Source: Gemmatimonadaceae bacterium (GTDB taxonomy: Bacteria; Gemmatimonadota; Gemmatimonadetes; Gemmatimonadales; Gemmatimonadaceae). Taken from it: DNA of 64,000 bases. The DNA lies in NCBI GenBank assembly GCA_019752115.1, contig JAIEMN010000019.1:186001-250000 (forward strand), written 5' to 3'. This document shows positions 35,062 to 43,709 of the stretch, in pieces. A program made the position numbers and the translations under genes. The notes under the pieces were generated by a model. That model saw only the letters and a program-made list of their open reading frames with translations, did not search any database and was not told the origin of the DNA. Position 1 is the first letter of the stretch, and every line of letters starts with the position of its first letter.

Positions 35062-36033
35062 GTGCGCATTCTCTTCTGGGGGACGCCCGACTTCGCCGTG
35101 CTGCCACTCCGGGCGTTGCTCGGCGAGGGGCACGATGTCGTGGGCGTCGTCACGCAGCCCGACAAGCCGCGTGGCCGCTCGCGCACGCAGCTCGATCCCT
35201 CGCCGGTCAAGAGGGTCGCGCTCGAAGAAGGGCTGCCCGTGCTGCAGCCCGACAAGCCGCGGGGCGACGCCTTCGAAGCCGAGATGCGCGCCCTCGCGCC
35301 CGACATCTCGGTCGTCGTGGCGTATGGGCGCATTCTCCCCAAGAGCGTGATTGACCTGCCGCCGCACGGCACGCTCAACATTCATGCCTCGTTGCTCCCG
35401 GAACTGCGCGGCGCCGCGCCCATTCAGGCGTCGATCCTGCAGGGGATGCCCGAGACTGGCATCACCATCATGCAGATGGTGCCCGCGCTCGACGCCGGGG
35501 ACATGCTGCATGTGCTGCGCACACCCATCGGCGTCGATCAGACCTACGGCGAGTTGCATGACACGCTCGCCGAAATGGGCGCACTCGCCATCGTGCAGGC
35601 GCTGGCGATGATCGAGGCCGGGGTCTCGCGCCCCGTCCCGCAGGACGACGCGCAGAGCACCTACGCACCCAAGATCGAGCGCGACATGGCCCGGCTCGAC
35701 TTCACGAAATCGGCCGTGGACGTTTCGCGGGCCACGCGCGCCTTCGATCCGCGCCCGGGGGCCTTCGCCGCGCTGCGCGAGCAGGATGTGAAGCTCTTCG
35801 GTGCGCGTCTCGTGGGCACCGGCAGCGATGCCGATCTCGACGAGCCTACGCGCAGCAGTCCGCCGGGCACGGTGCGCAGCATCGGCGACGACGGCCTCCT
35901 CGTGCGCTGCGGCGAAGGCGCCGTGCGCTTTCTCGACGTGCAGCCAAGTGGGAAGCCACGCATGACCGCCGCTGCCTGGGGCCGCGGCCGCGGCGCGCAA
36001 GCGGGCGATCAGTTCACCACGTCCGCGTCGTGA
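35062..36033 (+). CDS. fmt: Methionyl-tRNA formyltransferase
   Basis: A 323-residue enzyme that formylates initiator Met-tRNA using 10-formyl-THF. Start GTG at 35062. N-terminal Rossmann-like domain: 'MRILFWGTPDFAVLPLRAL', 'VVTQPDKPRGR', and the catalytic Asn/His region 'LNIHASLLPELRGAAPI'. A C-terminal OB-like domain follows ('GTVRSIGDDGLLVRCGEGA'). Overlaps rsmB by GTGA (36030-36033). Confidence 0.95.
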   Translation: MRILFWGTPDFAVLPLRALLGEGHDVVGVVTQPDKPRGRSRTQLDPSPVKRVALEEGLPVLQPDKPRGDAFEAEMRALAPDISVVVAYGRILPKSVIDLPPHGTLNIHASLLPELRGAAPIQASILQGMPETGITIMQMVPALDAGDMLHVLRTPIGVDQTYGELHDTLAEMGALAIVQALAMIEAGVSRPVPQDDAQSTYAPKIERDMARLDFTKSAVDVSRATRAFDPRPGAFAALREQDVKLFGARLVGTGSDADLDEPTRSSPPGTVRSIGDDGLLVRCGEGAVRFLDVQPSGKPRMTAAAWGRGRGAQAGDQFTTSAS

Positions 36034-37394
36034 GCAGCGTGGCTCGTCCTCCGCATCGCCGTCACGCGTCGCCGTCGGGCTCCGGCGCCGGCGTCACCGA
36101 GTCGCGCGTCGCAGCCGCACTCATCTGCGCCGATCTCCGCGCGGGGCAGCTGCTCGACGCCGCCTTCGAGAAGCGCACGCCGCCACTCGATGCGCGCGAC
36201 CGCCGCTGGGTGCAGGAACTGGTCTGGGGGATGCTGCGCACCCGCGGCCGCCTCGATGCCATCCTGGCCGCGCGCGTGCGTGGCGGCCTCGCCAAGCTCG
36301 ATGCCGATGTGACCGATCTGATGCGCCTCGGAGCCTACCAGCTGCTCAGCATGGACAGCGTGCCCCCGTACGCGGCCATCGGGCAGACGGTCGAGCTCAT
36401 GAAGCGGCGCCATGGGATCGGCGCCAGCAAGCTCGCCAACGCCGTGCTGCGTCGCATCGATCGCGAGCGCGCCGAGATTGAGCCCGAGGTCCCCACCGAC
36501 CCACTCGAAGCCCTCGCGCAGCAGTACTCGCATCCGCGCTGGGTCGTCGCACGCTGGGTCGAGCGCTGGGGCACCGACGAAACCGCTCGGCTCCTCGCGG
36601 CCAACAATGCCCCCGCGCACATCGTCGTGCGGCCATATGGCGTGTCGCGACAGGCGCTCGCCGAGCAGCTCGCCAGCGCCGATATCGATGCGCATGACGT
36701 GCCGCTCGTCCCCGACTCCCTGCGCCTGCCCACCGGCGTGGCGCTCACCGAGCTCGGCGCGTTCCGGCAGGGGCAGCTCTATGTGCAGGATCCGGCGGCC
36801 ACACTCGTAGTGCAGTACGCGCACGTGCCCGAGGGCAGCGTCGTCGCCGATCTCTGCGCCGCGCCTGGCAGCAAGGCGCTCGAACTCTCGCGCCGCGCCG
36901 CGCTCGTGATCGCCGCCGATCGCAGTGCCGCGCGCGTGCAGCGCATGATCGACGGCTTCACGCGCGTGCACGCCACCCGCATCGACGCCATCGTGAGCGA
37001 TGCCACCGAGCCATCGGTATCGCTCATGGACGCCGTGCTCGTGGACGTCCCCTGCACCGGCACCGGCACCTTCCGCCGCCACCCCGATGCGCGCTGGCGG
37101 CTCAAGGTGAGCGACTTCGCGGTGGTGGGCATGGCCCAGCGCGCGATCCTGCGCGCGGCCGCCAAGGTCGTGAAGCCCGGTGGGCTGCTCATCTACAGCA
37201 CCTGTTCGCTCGAGCTGGAAGAAAACGACGAGATGATCGACCAGTTCCTTGCGCAGCACCCCGAGTTCACGCTCGAGGCGCCGCCCGCGGGCGTCGTCCC
37301 CGAGGCGGTGCTCGACAACGGGCGCCTGCGCGTGCTGCCGCAGCAGCATGGCTTCGACGGCGCGTTCGCCGCGCGCCTCCGGAGGGCCGCATGA
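36030..37394 (+). CDS. rsmB: 16S rRNA cytosine-C5 methyltransferase RsmB
   Basis: A 454-residue SAM-dependent methyltransferase for C967 of 16S rRNA. The N-terminal NusB-like domain covers about residues 20-160 ('RDRRWVQELVWGMLRTRGRL'). The catalytic domain has the SAM motif 'VVADLCAAPGSKALELS', the first catalytic Cys in 'VDVPCTGTGTFRR', and the second in 'IYSTCSLELEEN'. The GTG start overlaps fmt. The order def-fmt-rsmB is widely conserved. Confidence 0.93.
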   Translation: MSSVARPPHRRHASPSGSGAGVTESRVAAALICADLRAGQLLDAAFEKRTPPLDARDRRWVQELVWGMLRTRGRLDAILAARVRGGLAKLDADVTDLMRLGAYQLLSMDSVPPYAAIGQTVELMKRRHGIGASKLANAVLRRIDRERAEIEPEVPTDPLEALAQQYSHPRWVVARWVERWGTDETARLLAANNAPAHIVVRPYGVSRQALAEQLASADIDAHDVPLVPDSLRLPTGVALTELGAFRQGQLYVQDPAATLVVQYAHVPEGSVVADLCAAPGSKALELSRRAALVIAADRSAARVQRMIDGFTRVHATRIDAIVSDATEPSVSLMDAVLVDVPCTGTGTFRRHPDARWRLKVSDFAVVGMAQRAILRAAAKVVKPGGLLIYSTCSLELEENDEMIDQFLAQHPEFTLEAPPAGVVPEAVLDNGRLRVLPQQHGFDGAFAARLRRAA

Positions 37395-37903
37395 GCGCCG
37401 CCAGGAAGACGGGCGCGTCACCCGCGCGCACCTGGCTCGTGCGCGGCGTCGTGGCACTGCTCCTTGGCGGGGCGCTTGGTGCCGGCGCCGGGGTGTTCAC
37501 GGTGAACAAGCTCGAACCCGGCCGTGGCAACGGCGTGGATTCGCTGCAGGTCATGCTCGACAGCATCGCCAAGGGGCGCCTCGCCGCCGACAGCGGTGTC
37601 CCCACGCCCGCCGCGCCCGCGTCGTCCAAGCCCGACACGCAGGCCGCCGCCGTGGATTCGGTGCCCGTGCCCACCGTGGCCGATCTGGAAGAGGGCGCGG
37701 CGCGCAACGCCATTCGCGACGCCGGCCTGCTCGTGGGCGATGTCAGCTTTCAGGCCAGCACCAAGCCGGCCGGCACCGTGCTGTCCAGCACGCCGGCCGC
37801 CGGCACCTTTGTGGCGCGGGGCACTCCGGTGCTGCTCACGTTGAGCGATGGCCGCCCCCCCACCGATACGTTCCCTTCGACTTTTTCGCCGGTTCGCCCA
37901 TGA
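37391..37903 (+). CDS. Membrane-anchored PASTA-domain protein
   Basis: A 170-residue protein with a short cytoplasmic tail, one membrane helix (about 17-39, 'LVRGVVALLLGGALGAGAGVF'), an Ala/Pro/Ser-rich linker, and one PASTA repeat (about 95-155): 'VPVPTVADLEEGAARNAIRDAG', 'KPAGTVLSSTPAAGTFVARG'. PASTA domains bind peptidoglycan fragments. No kinase or PBP domain is attached, so a wall sensor or anchor role is a guess. Coupled by ATGA to rsmB and to rpe. Confidence 0.85.
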   Translation: MSAARKTGASPARTWLVRGVVALLLGGALGAGAGVFTVNKLEPGRGNGVDSLQVMLDSIAKGRLAADSGVPTPAAPASSKPDTQAAAVDSVPVPTVADLEEGAARNAIRDAGLLVGDVSFQASTKPAGTVLSSTPAAGTFVARGTPVLLTLSDGRPPTDTFPSTFSPVRP

Positions 37904-38565
37904 CGGTTCGCATTGCCCCTTCGCTCCTCGCTGCCGACTTCCGCAAACTCGGTGACGAGATCGCGCTCGTCGAAGCCGGTGGAGCCGACTGGATTCACGT
38001 CGATGTGATGGACGGGCGCTTCGTGCCCAACCTGTCGTTCGGCGTAAAGGTCATCGAGGCGGCCCGGAAGTGCACGACCAAGGTTGTGGACTGCCACCTC
38101 ATGGTGCTCGAGCCGGAGAACTACTTCGACGAGTACGTGAAGGCCGGCGCCGATGTCATCACCATCCACGCCGAAGCGGCGCCGCATCTCGATCGCCAGC
38201 TCACGCGCATCAAGGAACTCGGCTGCAAGGCCGGCGTGGCGCTCAATCCGGGCACGTCGCTGAGCGTAATCGAAGAAGTCGCGCACATGCTCGACCTGCT
38301 GCTGATCATGACGGTGAACCCCGGCTACGGCGGGCAGAAGTTCATCGAGTACAGCGTGGACAAGATCGAGCGCGCGCGCTTCCTCCTCGATCAGGCCGGG
38401 AGCACCGCGGTGCTGGAGGTCGATGGCGGCATCTCGCGCGACACGATCCATCGCTGCTGGAAGGCCGGTGCCGATACGTTCGTGGCCGGGAACGCCGTCT
38501 TTGCGGCCGCCGATCCGAAGGCGGAAATCGCGCTCCTCAAGAGCCTCTGCGCCGACGCGGTATGA
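37900..38565 (+). CDS. rpe: Ribulose-phosphate 3-epimerase
   Basis: A 221-residue TIM-barrel enzyme interconverting ribulose-5-P and xylulose-5-P in the pentose phosphate pathway. Motifs: 'IAPSLLAADF', metal/catalytic 'WIHVDVMDGRFVPNLSFG', 'DCHLMVLEPENY', 'MTVNPGYGGQKFI' and 'LEVDGGISRDT'. ATG at 37900 overlaps the PASTA gene stop; its own stop overlaps the thioredoxin-like gene by ATGA. Confidence 0.96.
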   Translation: MTVRIAPSLLAADFRKLGDEIALVEAGGADWIHVDVMDGRFVPNLSFGVKVIEAARKCTTKVVDCHLMVLEPENYFDEYVKAGADVITIHAEAAPHLDRQLTRIKELGCKAGVALNPGTSLSVIEEVAHMLDLLLIMTVNPGYGGQKFIEYSVDKIERARFLLDQAGSTAVLEVDGGISRDTIHRCWKAGADTFVAGNAVFAAADPKAEIALLKSLCADAV

Positions 38566-39113
38566 CCAATCGCCAGCAGTGGATGATCGTCGGCGGTATC
38601 GTCGCGCTGTTGGCCGGTGGCTCCATCGTGGCCTCGCGCTTCATGGGCGATGAGCTGGTGGATGTGAGCGTGGGCGTGCAGGCGCCAGGCTTCACGGTGC
38701 AGACCGTGGACAACACGCCGCGCACCAAGACGCTCACCGACTATCGCGGGCAGGTGCTCGTGCTCAATCTGTGGGCGACCTGGTGCGTGCCGTGCCGCAG
38801 CGAGATGCCGAGCATCGAGGCGCTCTACAAGGAGCTCGGCCCCAAGGGGCTCAAGATCGTTGCCGTGAGCGTGGACGAAGACGGCATGCAGCAGGAGATC
38901 CGCAAGTTCGTGCAGGAGTTCGGGCTCACGTTCGAGATTCTGCATGATCAGGCGGGCGTGATGCAGCAGATCTATCGCACCACCGGCATTCCCGAGACGT
39001 TCGTGATCGGCCGCGACGGCACGATTCGCAAGAAGTGGGTCGGTGCCGACGACTGGAACACGCCCGGCAACAAGCGGCTGCTCGAGCAGCTGCTCGCCGA
39101 ACCCGCGCCGTAA
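38562..39113 (+). CDS. TlpA/ResA-like membrane-anchored thiol-disulfide oxidoreductase
   Basis: A 183-residue protein with an N-terminal membrane anchor (about 7-27, 'WMIVGGIVALLAGGSIVASRF') and a thioredoxin fold facing the periplasm. The active site is 'LWATWCVPCRSEMP' (CVPC); 'GIPETFVIGRDG' carries the cis-proline loop region. Members reduce apo-cytochrome c or other periplasmic disulfides. No cytochrome maturation gene is adjacent, so its partner is unknown. Confidence 0.92.
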   Translation: MTNRQQWMIVGGIVALLAGGSIVASRFMGDELVDVSVGVQAPGFTVQTVDNTPRTKTLTDYRGQVLVLNLWATWCVPCRSEMPSIEALYKELGPKGLKIVAVSVDEDGMQQEIRKFVQEFGLTFEILHDQAGVMQQIYRTTGIPETFVIGRDGTIRKKWVGADDWNTPGNKRLLEQLLAEPAP

Positions 39114-39130
39114 GCGCCGCGTTGGCCAGC

Positions 39131-40198
39131 GTGCCCCAAGGCGTCCGGATTCTCGGCATCGAGACCAGCTGCGACGAAACCTCAGCAGCGGTCGTCACGG
39201 GAACGCCTGAGCGGCTGTCGCTCGACGGGCTCGTGATTCTGTCGCAGGACGTGCATCGGTTGTTCGGCGGCGTCGTGCCGGAGATTGCGAGCCGCCAGCA
39301 TCTCACCGGGATCGTGCCGGCCGTGGAGCGCGCGCTCACCGATGCGAAGGTCTCGCTGGCCGACATCGACGCCGTGGCCGTCACCCACGCCCCCGGGCTC
39401 GTGGGGGCGCTGCTCGTCGGCACGAGCTACGCCAAGGCGCTGGCCTTCACGCAGGGCAAGCCGGTCGTGCCGGTGCATCATCTCGAGGGGCATCTTTTTG
39501 CCACGCTCCTCGAGCACGCGCACGCAACGCCTCCCTTCACCGCACTGCTGGTGAGCGGCGGCCACACGCTGCTGCTCGACGTCCCCGAGTGGGGGCGGTA
39601 CCAGCGCCTCGGCCAGACGCGCGACGATGCGGTGGGTGAAGCGTTCGACAAGGTCGCCAAGCTGTTGGGCCTCCCGTACCCGGGCGGGCGCCCGATCGAG
39701 CAACTCGCGGCCACGGTGGAGTCGCCGCCACCCGACTCGCCGCACTGGTTTGCGCGCCCCATGCTGCGCCGCCGTGCGGTGGTGACCGACGAGGATTACT
39801 ACGACTGCTCCTTCAGCGGCCTCAAGACCGCCGTGCTCTACGCCGTCCGGGCGTCCGAGAAGGCGGGGACGCTGGAACAGGACAAGGCGAGCATCGCCCG
39901 CGGCTTTCAGGATGCCGTGGTGGACACGCTCACCGAAAAGGTCTATCGCGCTGCCAAGGCCCACCGCCGCGGGCGCGTCGTGCTCGGCGGCGGCGTGGCG
40001 TGCAACCAGGCGCTCCAGCGCGCCCTCCGCGAACGCTTTGCCGGGCGGGGCGGCGAGGTCTTTGCGCCCTCCCCGCGCCTCGCGACCGACAATGCGGCCA
40101 TGATTGCGGCGGCTGGGGTATTTCGATTCGCCCGCGGAGAAATCGGCAGCGCCGACTTCACCGCCCACGCGATGCTCCCGATCCCGGGTATCTTCTAA
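39131..40198 (+). CDS. tsaD: tRNA N6-threonylcarbamoyladenosine transferase TsaD
   Basis: A 355-residue (Kae1/Qri7 family) enzyme installing t6A at position 37 of ANN-decoding tRNAs with TsaB/TsaE. Signatures: 'VRILGIETSCDETSAAVV', the metal His pair in 'VHHLEGHLFA', 'LLVSGGHTLLL', and 'DDAVGEAFDKVAKLLGLPYPGG'. The GTG at 39131 is chosen; a TTG at 39122 is also possible, and neither has a clear ribosome site. The longer frame overlaps the thioredoxin-like gene. It lies 3 bp upstream of lgt. Confidence 0.94.
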   Translation: MPQGVRILGIETSCDETSAAVVTGTPERLSLDGLVILSQDVHRLFGGVVPEIASRQHLTGIVPAVERALTDAKVSLADIDAVAVTHAPGLVGALLVGTSYAKALAFTQGKPVVPVHHLEGHLFATLLEHAHATPPFTALLVSGGHTLLLDVPEWGRYQRLGQTRDDAVGEAFDKVAKLLGLPYPGGRPIEQLAATVESPPPDSPHWFARPMLRRRAVVTDEDYYDCSFSGLKTAVLYAVRASEKAGTLEQDKASIARGFQDAVVDTLTEKVYRAAKAHRRGRVVLGGGVACNQALQRALRERFAGRGGEVFAPSPRLATDNAAMIAAAGVFRFARGEIGSADFTAHAMLPIPGIF

Positions 40199-40201
40199 GG
40201 C

Positions 40202-41017
40202 ATGTCCCCGATCATCCATCATCCCGCGGCCTTCAAGCTGGGCCCCGTCGAGATCACCGGCTTTGGCCTGGCGGTCCTCGCGGCCTTTGCCATCTCGCAG
40301 ATCATCTGTCAGCGGGAGCTCTGGCGCCGGGGCCAGAATCTCGAGGCCGACAACATCCCCGATCTGGTGATGGCGGCGCTCCTCGGCACCCTGATCGGGG
40401 CCAAGACCTACTATGTCGTCCTCACCGGCGACCCGAGCGCCTTCCTGAGCCGCGGCGGTTTCGTGTTCTGGGGAGGCTTCATCGGCTCGGTGATCCTCTG
40501 CGCGGCGCTCATCGTGAAGCGGAAGCTCAACTTCCTCCGCATCGCCGATGTGGCCGGCATCGCCATCGCGGCCGGCTATTCGGTGGGGCGCACGGGCTGC
40601 TGGGCGGTTGGCGACGACTACGGCCGCCCCTTCTCCGGGCTGTTCGCGACCCAGTTTCCCGAGGGGGCGCCGCCGAGCACGGTGGCGATCATGTCGAGCC
40701 AGTTCCATGTGAGCTTCCCGGCCGGCACCAACCCCGCGGACGTCGTGTCGGTCTACCCCACCCAGCTCTACGAGACGCTGATGGGGTTCATCATGTTTGC
40801 CATCCTGTGGCGCTTCCGGAAGCACACCCAGCAGGCGGGGTGGCTCTTCGGCCTCTACTGCCTCCTGGCGGGCATTGAGCGCTTCATCGTGGAGTTCTAC
40901 CGCGCCAAGGACGATGCGCTCGACGTGGGGCTCACGACGGCCCAGACGATCGCCATTACGGTCGGTACGATCGGGGTGATTTTGCTCGCCGTCCGGCGTC
41001 GCCCGACGACCGCGTAA
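40202..41017 (+). CDS. lgt: Prolipoprotein diacylglyceryl transferase
   Basis: A 271-residue polytopic inner-membrane enzyme that attaches diacylglycerol to the lipobox cysteine of prolipoproteins. About seven hydrophobic segments are visible. The conserved 'GLAVLAAF', 'SRGGFVFWGGFIGS' and signature-like 'GRTGCWAVGDDYGRP' (equivalent of the GRxGNxxNxE motif, here altered), plus 'YPTQLYETL', support the assignment. A lipoprotein substrate in the window is the binding protein at 58735. Last gene of the housekeeping run. Confidence 0.88.
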   Translation: MSPIIHHPAAFKLGPVEITGFGLAVLAAFAISQIICQRELWRRGQNLEADNIPDLVMAALLGTLIGAKTYYVVLTGDPSAFLSRGGFVFWGGFIGSVILCAALIVKRKLNFLRIADVAGIAIAAGYSVGRTGCWAVGDDYGRPFSGLFATQFPEGAPPSTVAIMSSQFHVSFPAGTNPADVVSVYPTQLYETLMGFIMFAILWRFRKHTQQAGWLFGLYCLLAGIERFIVEFYRAKDDALDVGLTTAQTIAITVGTIGVILLAVRRRPTTA

Positions 41018-41045
41018 GGGTTATTCCCGACCGCAGAACTCCCTA

Positions 41046-41075
41046 TTGCGAAAACCCACCTGGGCCGTGTATTAT
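41046..41075 (+). promoter_or_regulatory. Likely sigma-70-type promoter of feoAB
   Basis: TTGCGA (41046-41051) and TATTAT (41070-41075) are spaced 18 bp apart, a fair match to -35/-10 elements, and this A/T-rich patch is rare in the region. It precedes the Fur-like box by 12 bp. Confidence 0.5.
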
Positions 41076-41087
41076 CCGATAGACGCT

Positions 41088-41104
41088 TTGAGAACCATTC
41101 TCAA
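41088..41104. promoter_or_regulatory. Fur-type operator upstream of feoA
   Basis: TTGAGAACCATTCTCAA is a 7-3-7 inverted repeat close to the common TGAGAATNATTCTCA form of Fur boxes. It lies just downstream of the predicted -10, where a repressor would block initiation, and 9 bp before the feoA start codon. Repression by iron-loaded Fur is inferred. Confidence 0.75.
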
Positions 41105-41113
41105 CTAAGCCCT

Positions 41114-41398
41114 GTGGCCTCGCACCAGCTTCCCACCCTTCAGTCTGCTTCCGATGTGGCGCCGCGCACCTGCGCGTTGAACGCCTGTCGGGCAGGCACC
41201 CGCGCGACGGTCATCGACATCGAGTGCTCGGGCGACGAAGCGTGCCGCCTCCGCGCCCTCGGGCTCTGCGAAGGCACCGCGGTGAACATCATCGATTCCC
41301 GCGACGCCATGCTCCTCGAAGTGCGGGGGACGCGCCTCGCGCTCGGCTCGGCGCTCACCGCCGGCATCACCGTGCGCCCCGTCGCACCGCGCGCCTGA
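41114..41398 (+). CDS. feoA: Ferrous iron transport protein FeoA
   Basis: A 94-residue SH3-like cytoplasmic protein needed for Feo uptake. The GTG start at 41114 gives an N-terminal extension of about 30 residues before the core 'IECSGDEACRLRALGLCEGTAVNII' and 'LEVRGTRLALGSALTAGI'. It has the expected position 19 bp before feoB behind a Fur-type box. The CxxxC-like pair in the extension ('RTCALNAC') is unusual. Confidence 0.9.
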   Translation: MASHQLPTLQSASDVAPRTCALNACRAGTRATVIDIECSGDEACRLRALGLCEGTAVNIIDSRDAMLLEVRGTRLALGSALTAGITVRPVAPRA

Positions 41399-41417
41399 CC
41401 GCGCACTGAAGGCTGCC

Positions 41418-43553
41418 ATGTCGGTGGACGTCGCCGCCCCGGCGACCCCGGATGTCGTCCGCGTTGCCATCATCGGCAACCCCAACACCGGCAAGACCAC
41501 GCTCTTCAACGCGCTGACCGGCCTCCGGCAGCGCGTCGGCAACTTCGCTGGCGTCACCGTCGAACGCGTCGAAGGCGCCTTCCGCGGCCCCGACGGGCGC
41601 CGCATGCTCACGCTCGACCTGCCGGGGAGCTATTCGCTCTCGGCCGGCTCCCCCGATGAGCGCATCGCCCTCGAAGTGCTCCTCGAGCGCGACGCCGAAA
41701 GCTGGCGCCCCGATGTCGTGCTCGTCGTGGTCGACGCGGTGCACCTCGAGCGCAACCTGTTTCTCGCGAGTCAGGTCCTCGAGCTCGGCTTCCCGGTCGT
41801 CATCGCACTCAATCAGATCGACGTCGCCGAGGCCGAAGGCATTCGCATCGATGTCCCCGAGCTGATTCACGAGCTGGGCGTGCCCATCGTGCCCACCGTC
41901 GCCAAGCGCGGCGAAGGGCTCGAGCCGCTCAAGAAGGCGCTGCTCACCGCGCTGACGCTGCCGGCACCCGAGCGGCGCTTTACGCTCCCCGAGTCGGCCG
42001 CGCGGGCGCTGCAACCCCTCGAAGCGTGCCTCCTGGCCGACGGGCTCAAGCCCATCGCCGCGCGCATGGAAGCGTTGCGCCTGCTCGGTGTGGCCAAGAC
42101 CGAGGCGCATCTCGAAAAGATCGCCGGACTCGACGACGCCATCGCCACCGCGAGTGCCGCCCTGCGCGCCGAGGGCTATCAGCCCACGCGGCTCGAGTCG
42201 GAAGTGCGGTATCAGTGGATCGCCGACGTGCTCGAACGCACCGTGCGCCACGAGGTGCACACGCGCGGCAACCTGAGCGACAAGGTCGATCGCTGGACGC
42301 TCCATCGTGTCTGGGGCCCGGTGATCTTCCTCGCGCTGATGGCGCTCGTCTTTCAGTCGGTCTTCTCGTGGGCCACACCCATGCAGGACGCCATCGAAGC
42401 GGGTATCGCGTTCCTGGGTCGTGAAGCGGGGCAGTTCATCCCTGAAGGCGACCTGCGATCGCTGGTCGTCGATGGTGTCTTCGGTGGCGCGGGCTCGGTG
42501 CTTGTCTTCCTGCCGCAGATCGCCATTCTATTCGCCTTCATTGGCCTGCTCGAGCACTCGGGCTACATGGCGCGCGCCGCATTCATCATGGACCGCGTGA
42601 TGCGCAAGGTCGGGCTGCACGGCAAGAGCTTCATCCCCATGCTGTCGGGATATGCGTGCGCGGTGCCGGGCATCATGGCCACACGCACCATCGAAGATCC
42701 CAAGGACCGGCTCGCCACCATCATGGTGGTCCCGCTCATGAGCTGCTCGGCGCGCCTGCCGGTGTACACGCTGCTCATCGGCGCATTCGTCCCGGCCACC
42801 GCGCTCATCCCGGGGCTCACGCTGCAGGGTGCGACGATGCTGGGCATGTACCTGCTCGGCACCGTGGCCGCGCTCGTCGCGGCCGCCGTCTTCAAGCGCA
42901 CGCTGCTCAAGGGCCCGGTGCGCCCCATGATCCTGGAGCTCCCGCCCTATCGCTGGCCGAGCCCCAAGTCGCTGGCGGTGTCGGTCTACCAGCGCTGCGT
43001 GCTCTTCCTGCGCCGCGCGGGGACGGTGATTCTGTCGCTCTCCATCGTGCTCTGGGCGCTCGCGACCTATCCCAAGGCCGACGCGCAGCCGTTCATGTCG
43101 CCGGAAGCACAGCAGGAGCATCGCCTCGAGCACTCCATGCTGGGCAAGATCGGCCACACCATCGAACCCCTCGTGCGCCCGCTGGGGTACGACTGGAAGA
43201 TCGGCGTCTCGATGGCCGCGAGCTTCGCCGCCCGCGAAGTGTTCGTCTCCACGATGGGTACGATCTACGGCGTGGGCAGCGAGAACGATCAGGCGCTCAC
43301 CCAGCGCCTGCGCGACGAAGTGCGCCCCGACGGCCGCAAGGCCTACACCCCACTCATCGCGGTGGGGCTCATGGTGTTCTATGTCTTCGCCCTGATGTGC
43401 ATGAGCACCACCGCCGTCACCGCCCGCGAAGCCGGCGGCGGTCGCCTGGGGTGGAAGTGGGCGGGCATTCAGTTCGTCTACATGCTGGGTCTCGCGTACC
43501 TCGCCGCGTGGATCGTCTACGTCGGCGGCACCGCCCTCGGCTTCGGAGGCTGA
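41418..43553 (+). CDS. feoB: Ferrous iron transporter FeoB
   Basis: A 711-residue GTPase-permease for Fe2+. G-domain motifs: G1 'GNPNTGKTTLFNAL' (about 18-31), G3 'DLPGSYSL', G4-type 'ALNQIDVAE'. A helical GDI-like region precedes the membrane part beginning near residue 295, with two Gate-like motifs ('MLSGYACAVPGIMATR' and 'PLMSCSARLPVYTLLIGAF') that carry conserved cysteines. The length is normal. The stop is 1 bp from the small Cys-rich gene that follows. Confidence 0.96.
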   Translation: MSVDVAAPATPDVVRVAIIGNPNTGKTTLFNALTGLRQRVGNFAGVTVERVEGAFRGPDGRRMLTLDLPGSYSLSAGSPDERIALEVLLERDAESWRPDVVLVVVDAVHLERNLFLASQVLELGFPVVIALNQIDVAEAEGIRIDVPELIHELGVPIVPTVAKRGEGLEPLKKALLTALTLPAPERRFTLPESAARALQPLEACLLADGLKPIAARMEALRLLGVAKTEAHLEKIAGLDDAIATASAALRAEGYQPTRLESEVRYQWIADVLERTVRHEVHTRGNLSDKVDRWTLHRVWGPVIFLALMALVFQSVFSWATPMQDAIEAGIAFLGREAGQFIPEGDLRSLVVDGVFGGAGSVLVFLPQIAILFAFIGLLEHSGYMARAAFIMDRVMRKVGLHGKSFIPMLSGYACAVPGIMATRTIEDPKDRLATIMVVPLMSCSARLPVYTLLIGAFVPATALIPGLTLQGATMLGMYLLGTVAALVAAAVFKRTLLKGPVRPMILELPPYRWPSPKSLAVSVYQRCVLFLRRAGTVILSLSIVLWALATYPKADAQPFMSPEAQQEHRLEHSMLGKIGHTIEPLVRPLGYDWKIGVSMAASFAAREVFVSTMGTIYGVGSENDQALTQRLRDEVRPDGRKAYTPLIAVGLMVFYVFALMCMSTTAVTAREAGGGRLGWKWAGIQFVYMLGLAYLAAWIVYVGGTALGFGG

Positions 43554-43554
43554 G

Positions 43555-43695
43555 ATGACCGTGGACACCCTGATCGTCGTCGCGATCGTCGGCACCGCGC
43601 TCGCCTACACCGCCCGCCGCGCCTGGAAGCAAGTCCAAAGCGCCCGCGCCAAGCGCGCCGGACACGACTGCGGCTGCGACAACTGCGGGCACTGA
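43555..43695 (+). CDS. FeoB-associated Cys-rich membrane protein
   Basis: A 46-residue protein too short for most gene finders. It has one N-terminal membrane helix ('TLIVVAIVGTALAYTARRAW'), a basic middle and the C-terminal metal-binding-like tail 'HDCGCDNCGH'. The ATG follows the feoB stop by one base. Small proteins with this layout are found behind feoB in many lineages and take the place of FeoC; a role in iron transfer or FeoB stability is inferred. Confidence 0.85.
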   Translation: MTVDTLIVVAIVGTALAYTARRAWKQVQSARAKRAGHDCGCDNCGH

Positions 43696-43709
43696 TCGGC
43701 GTCAAGCAG

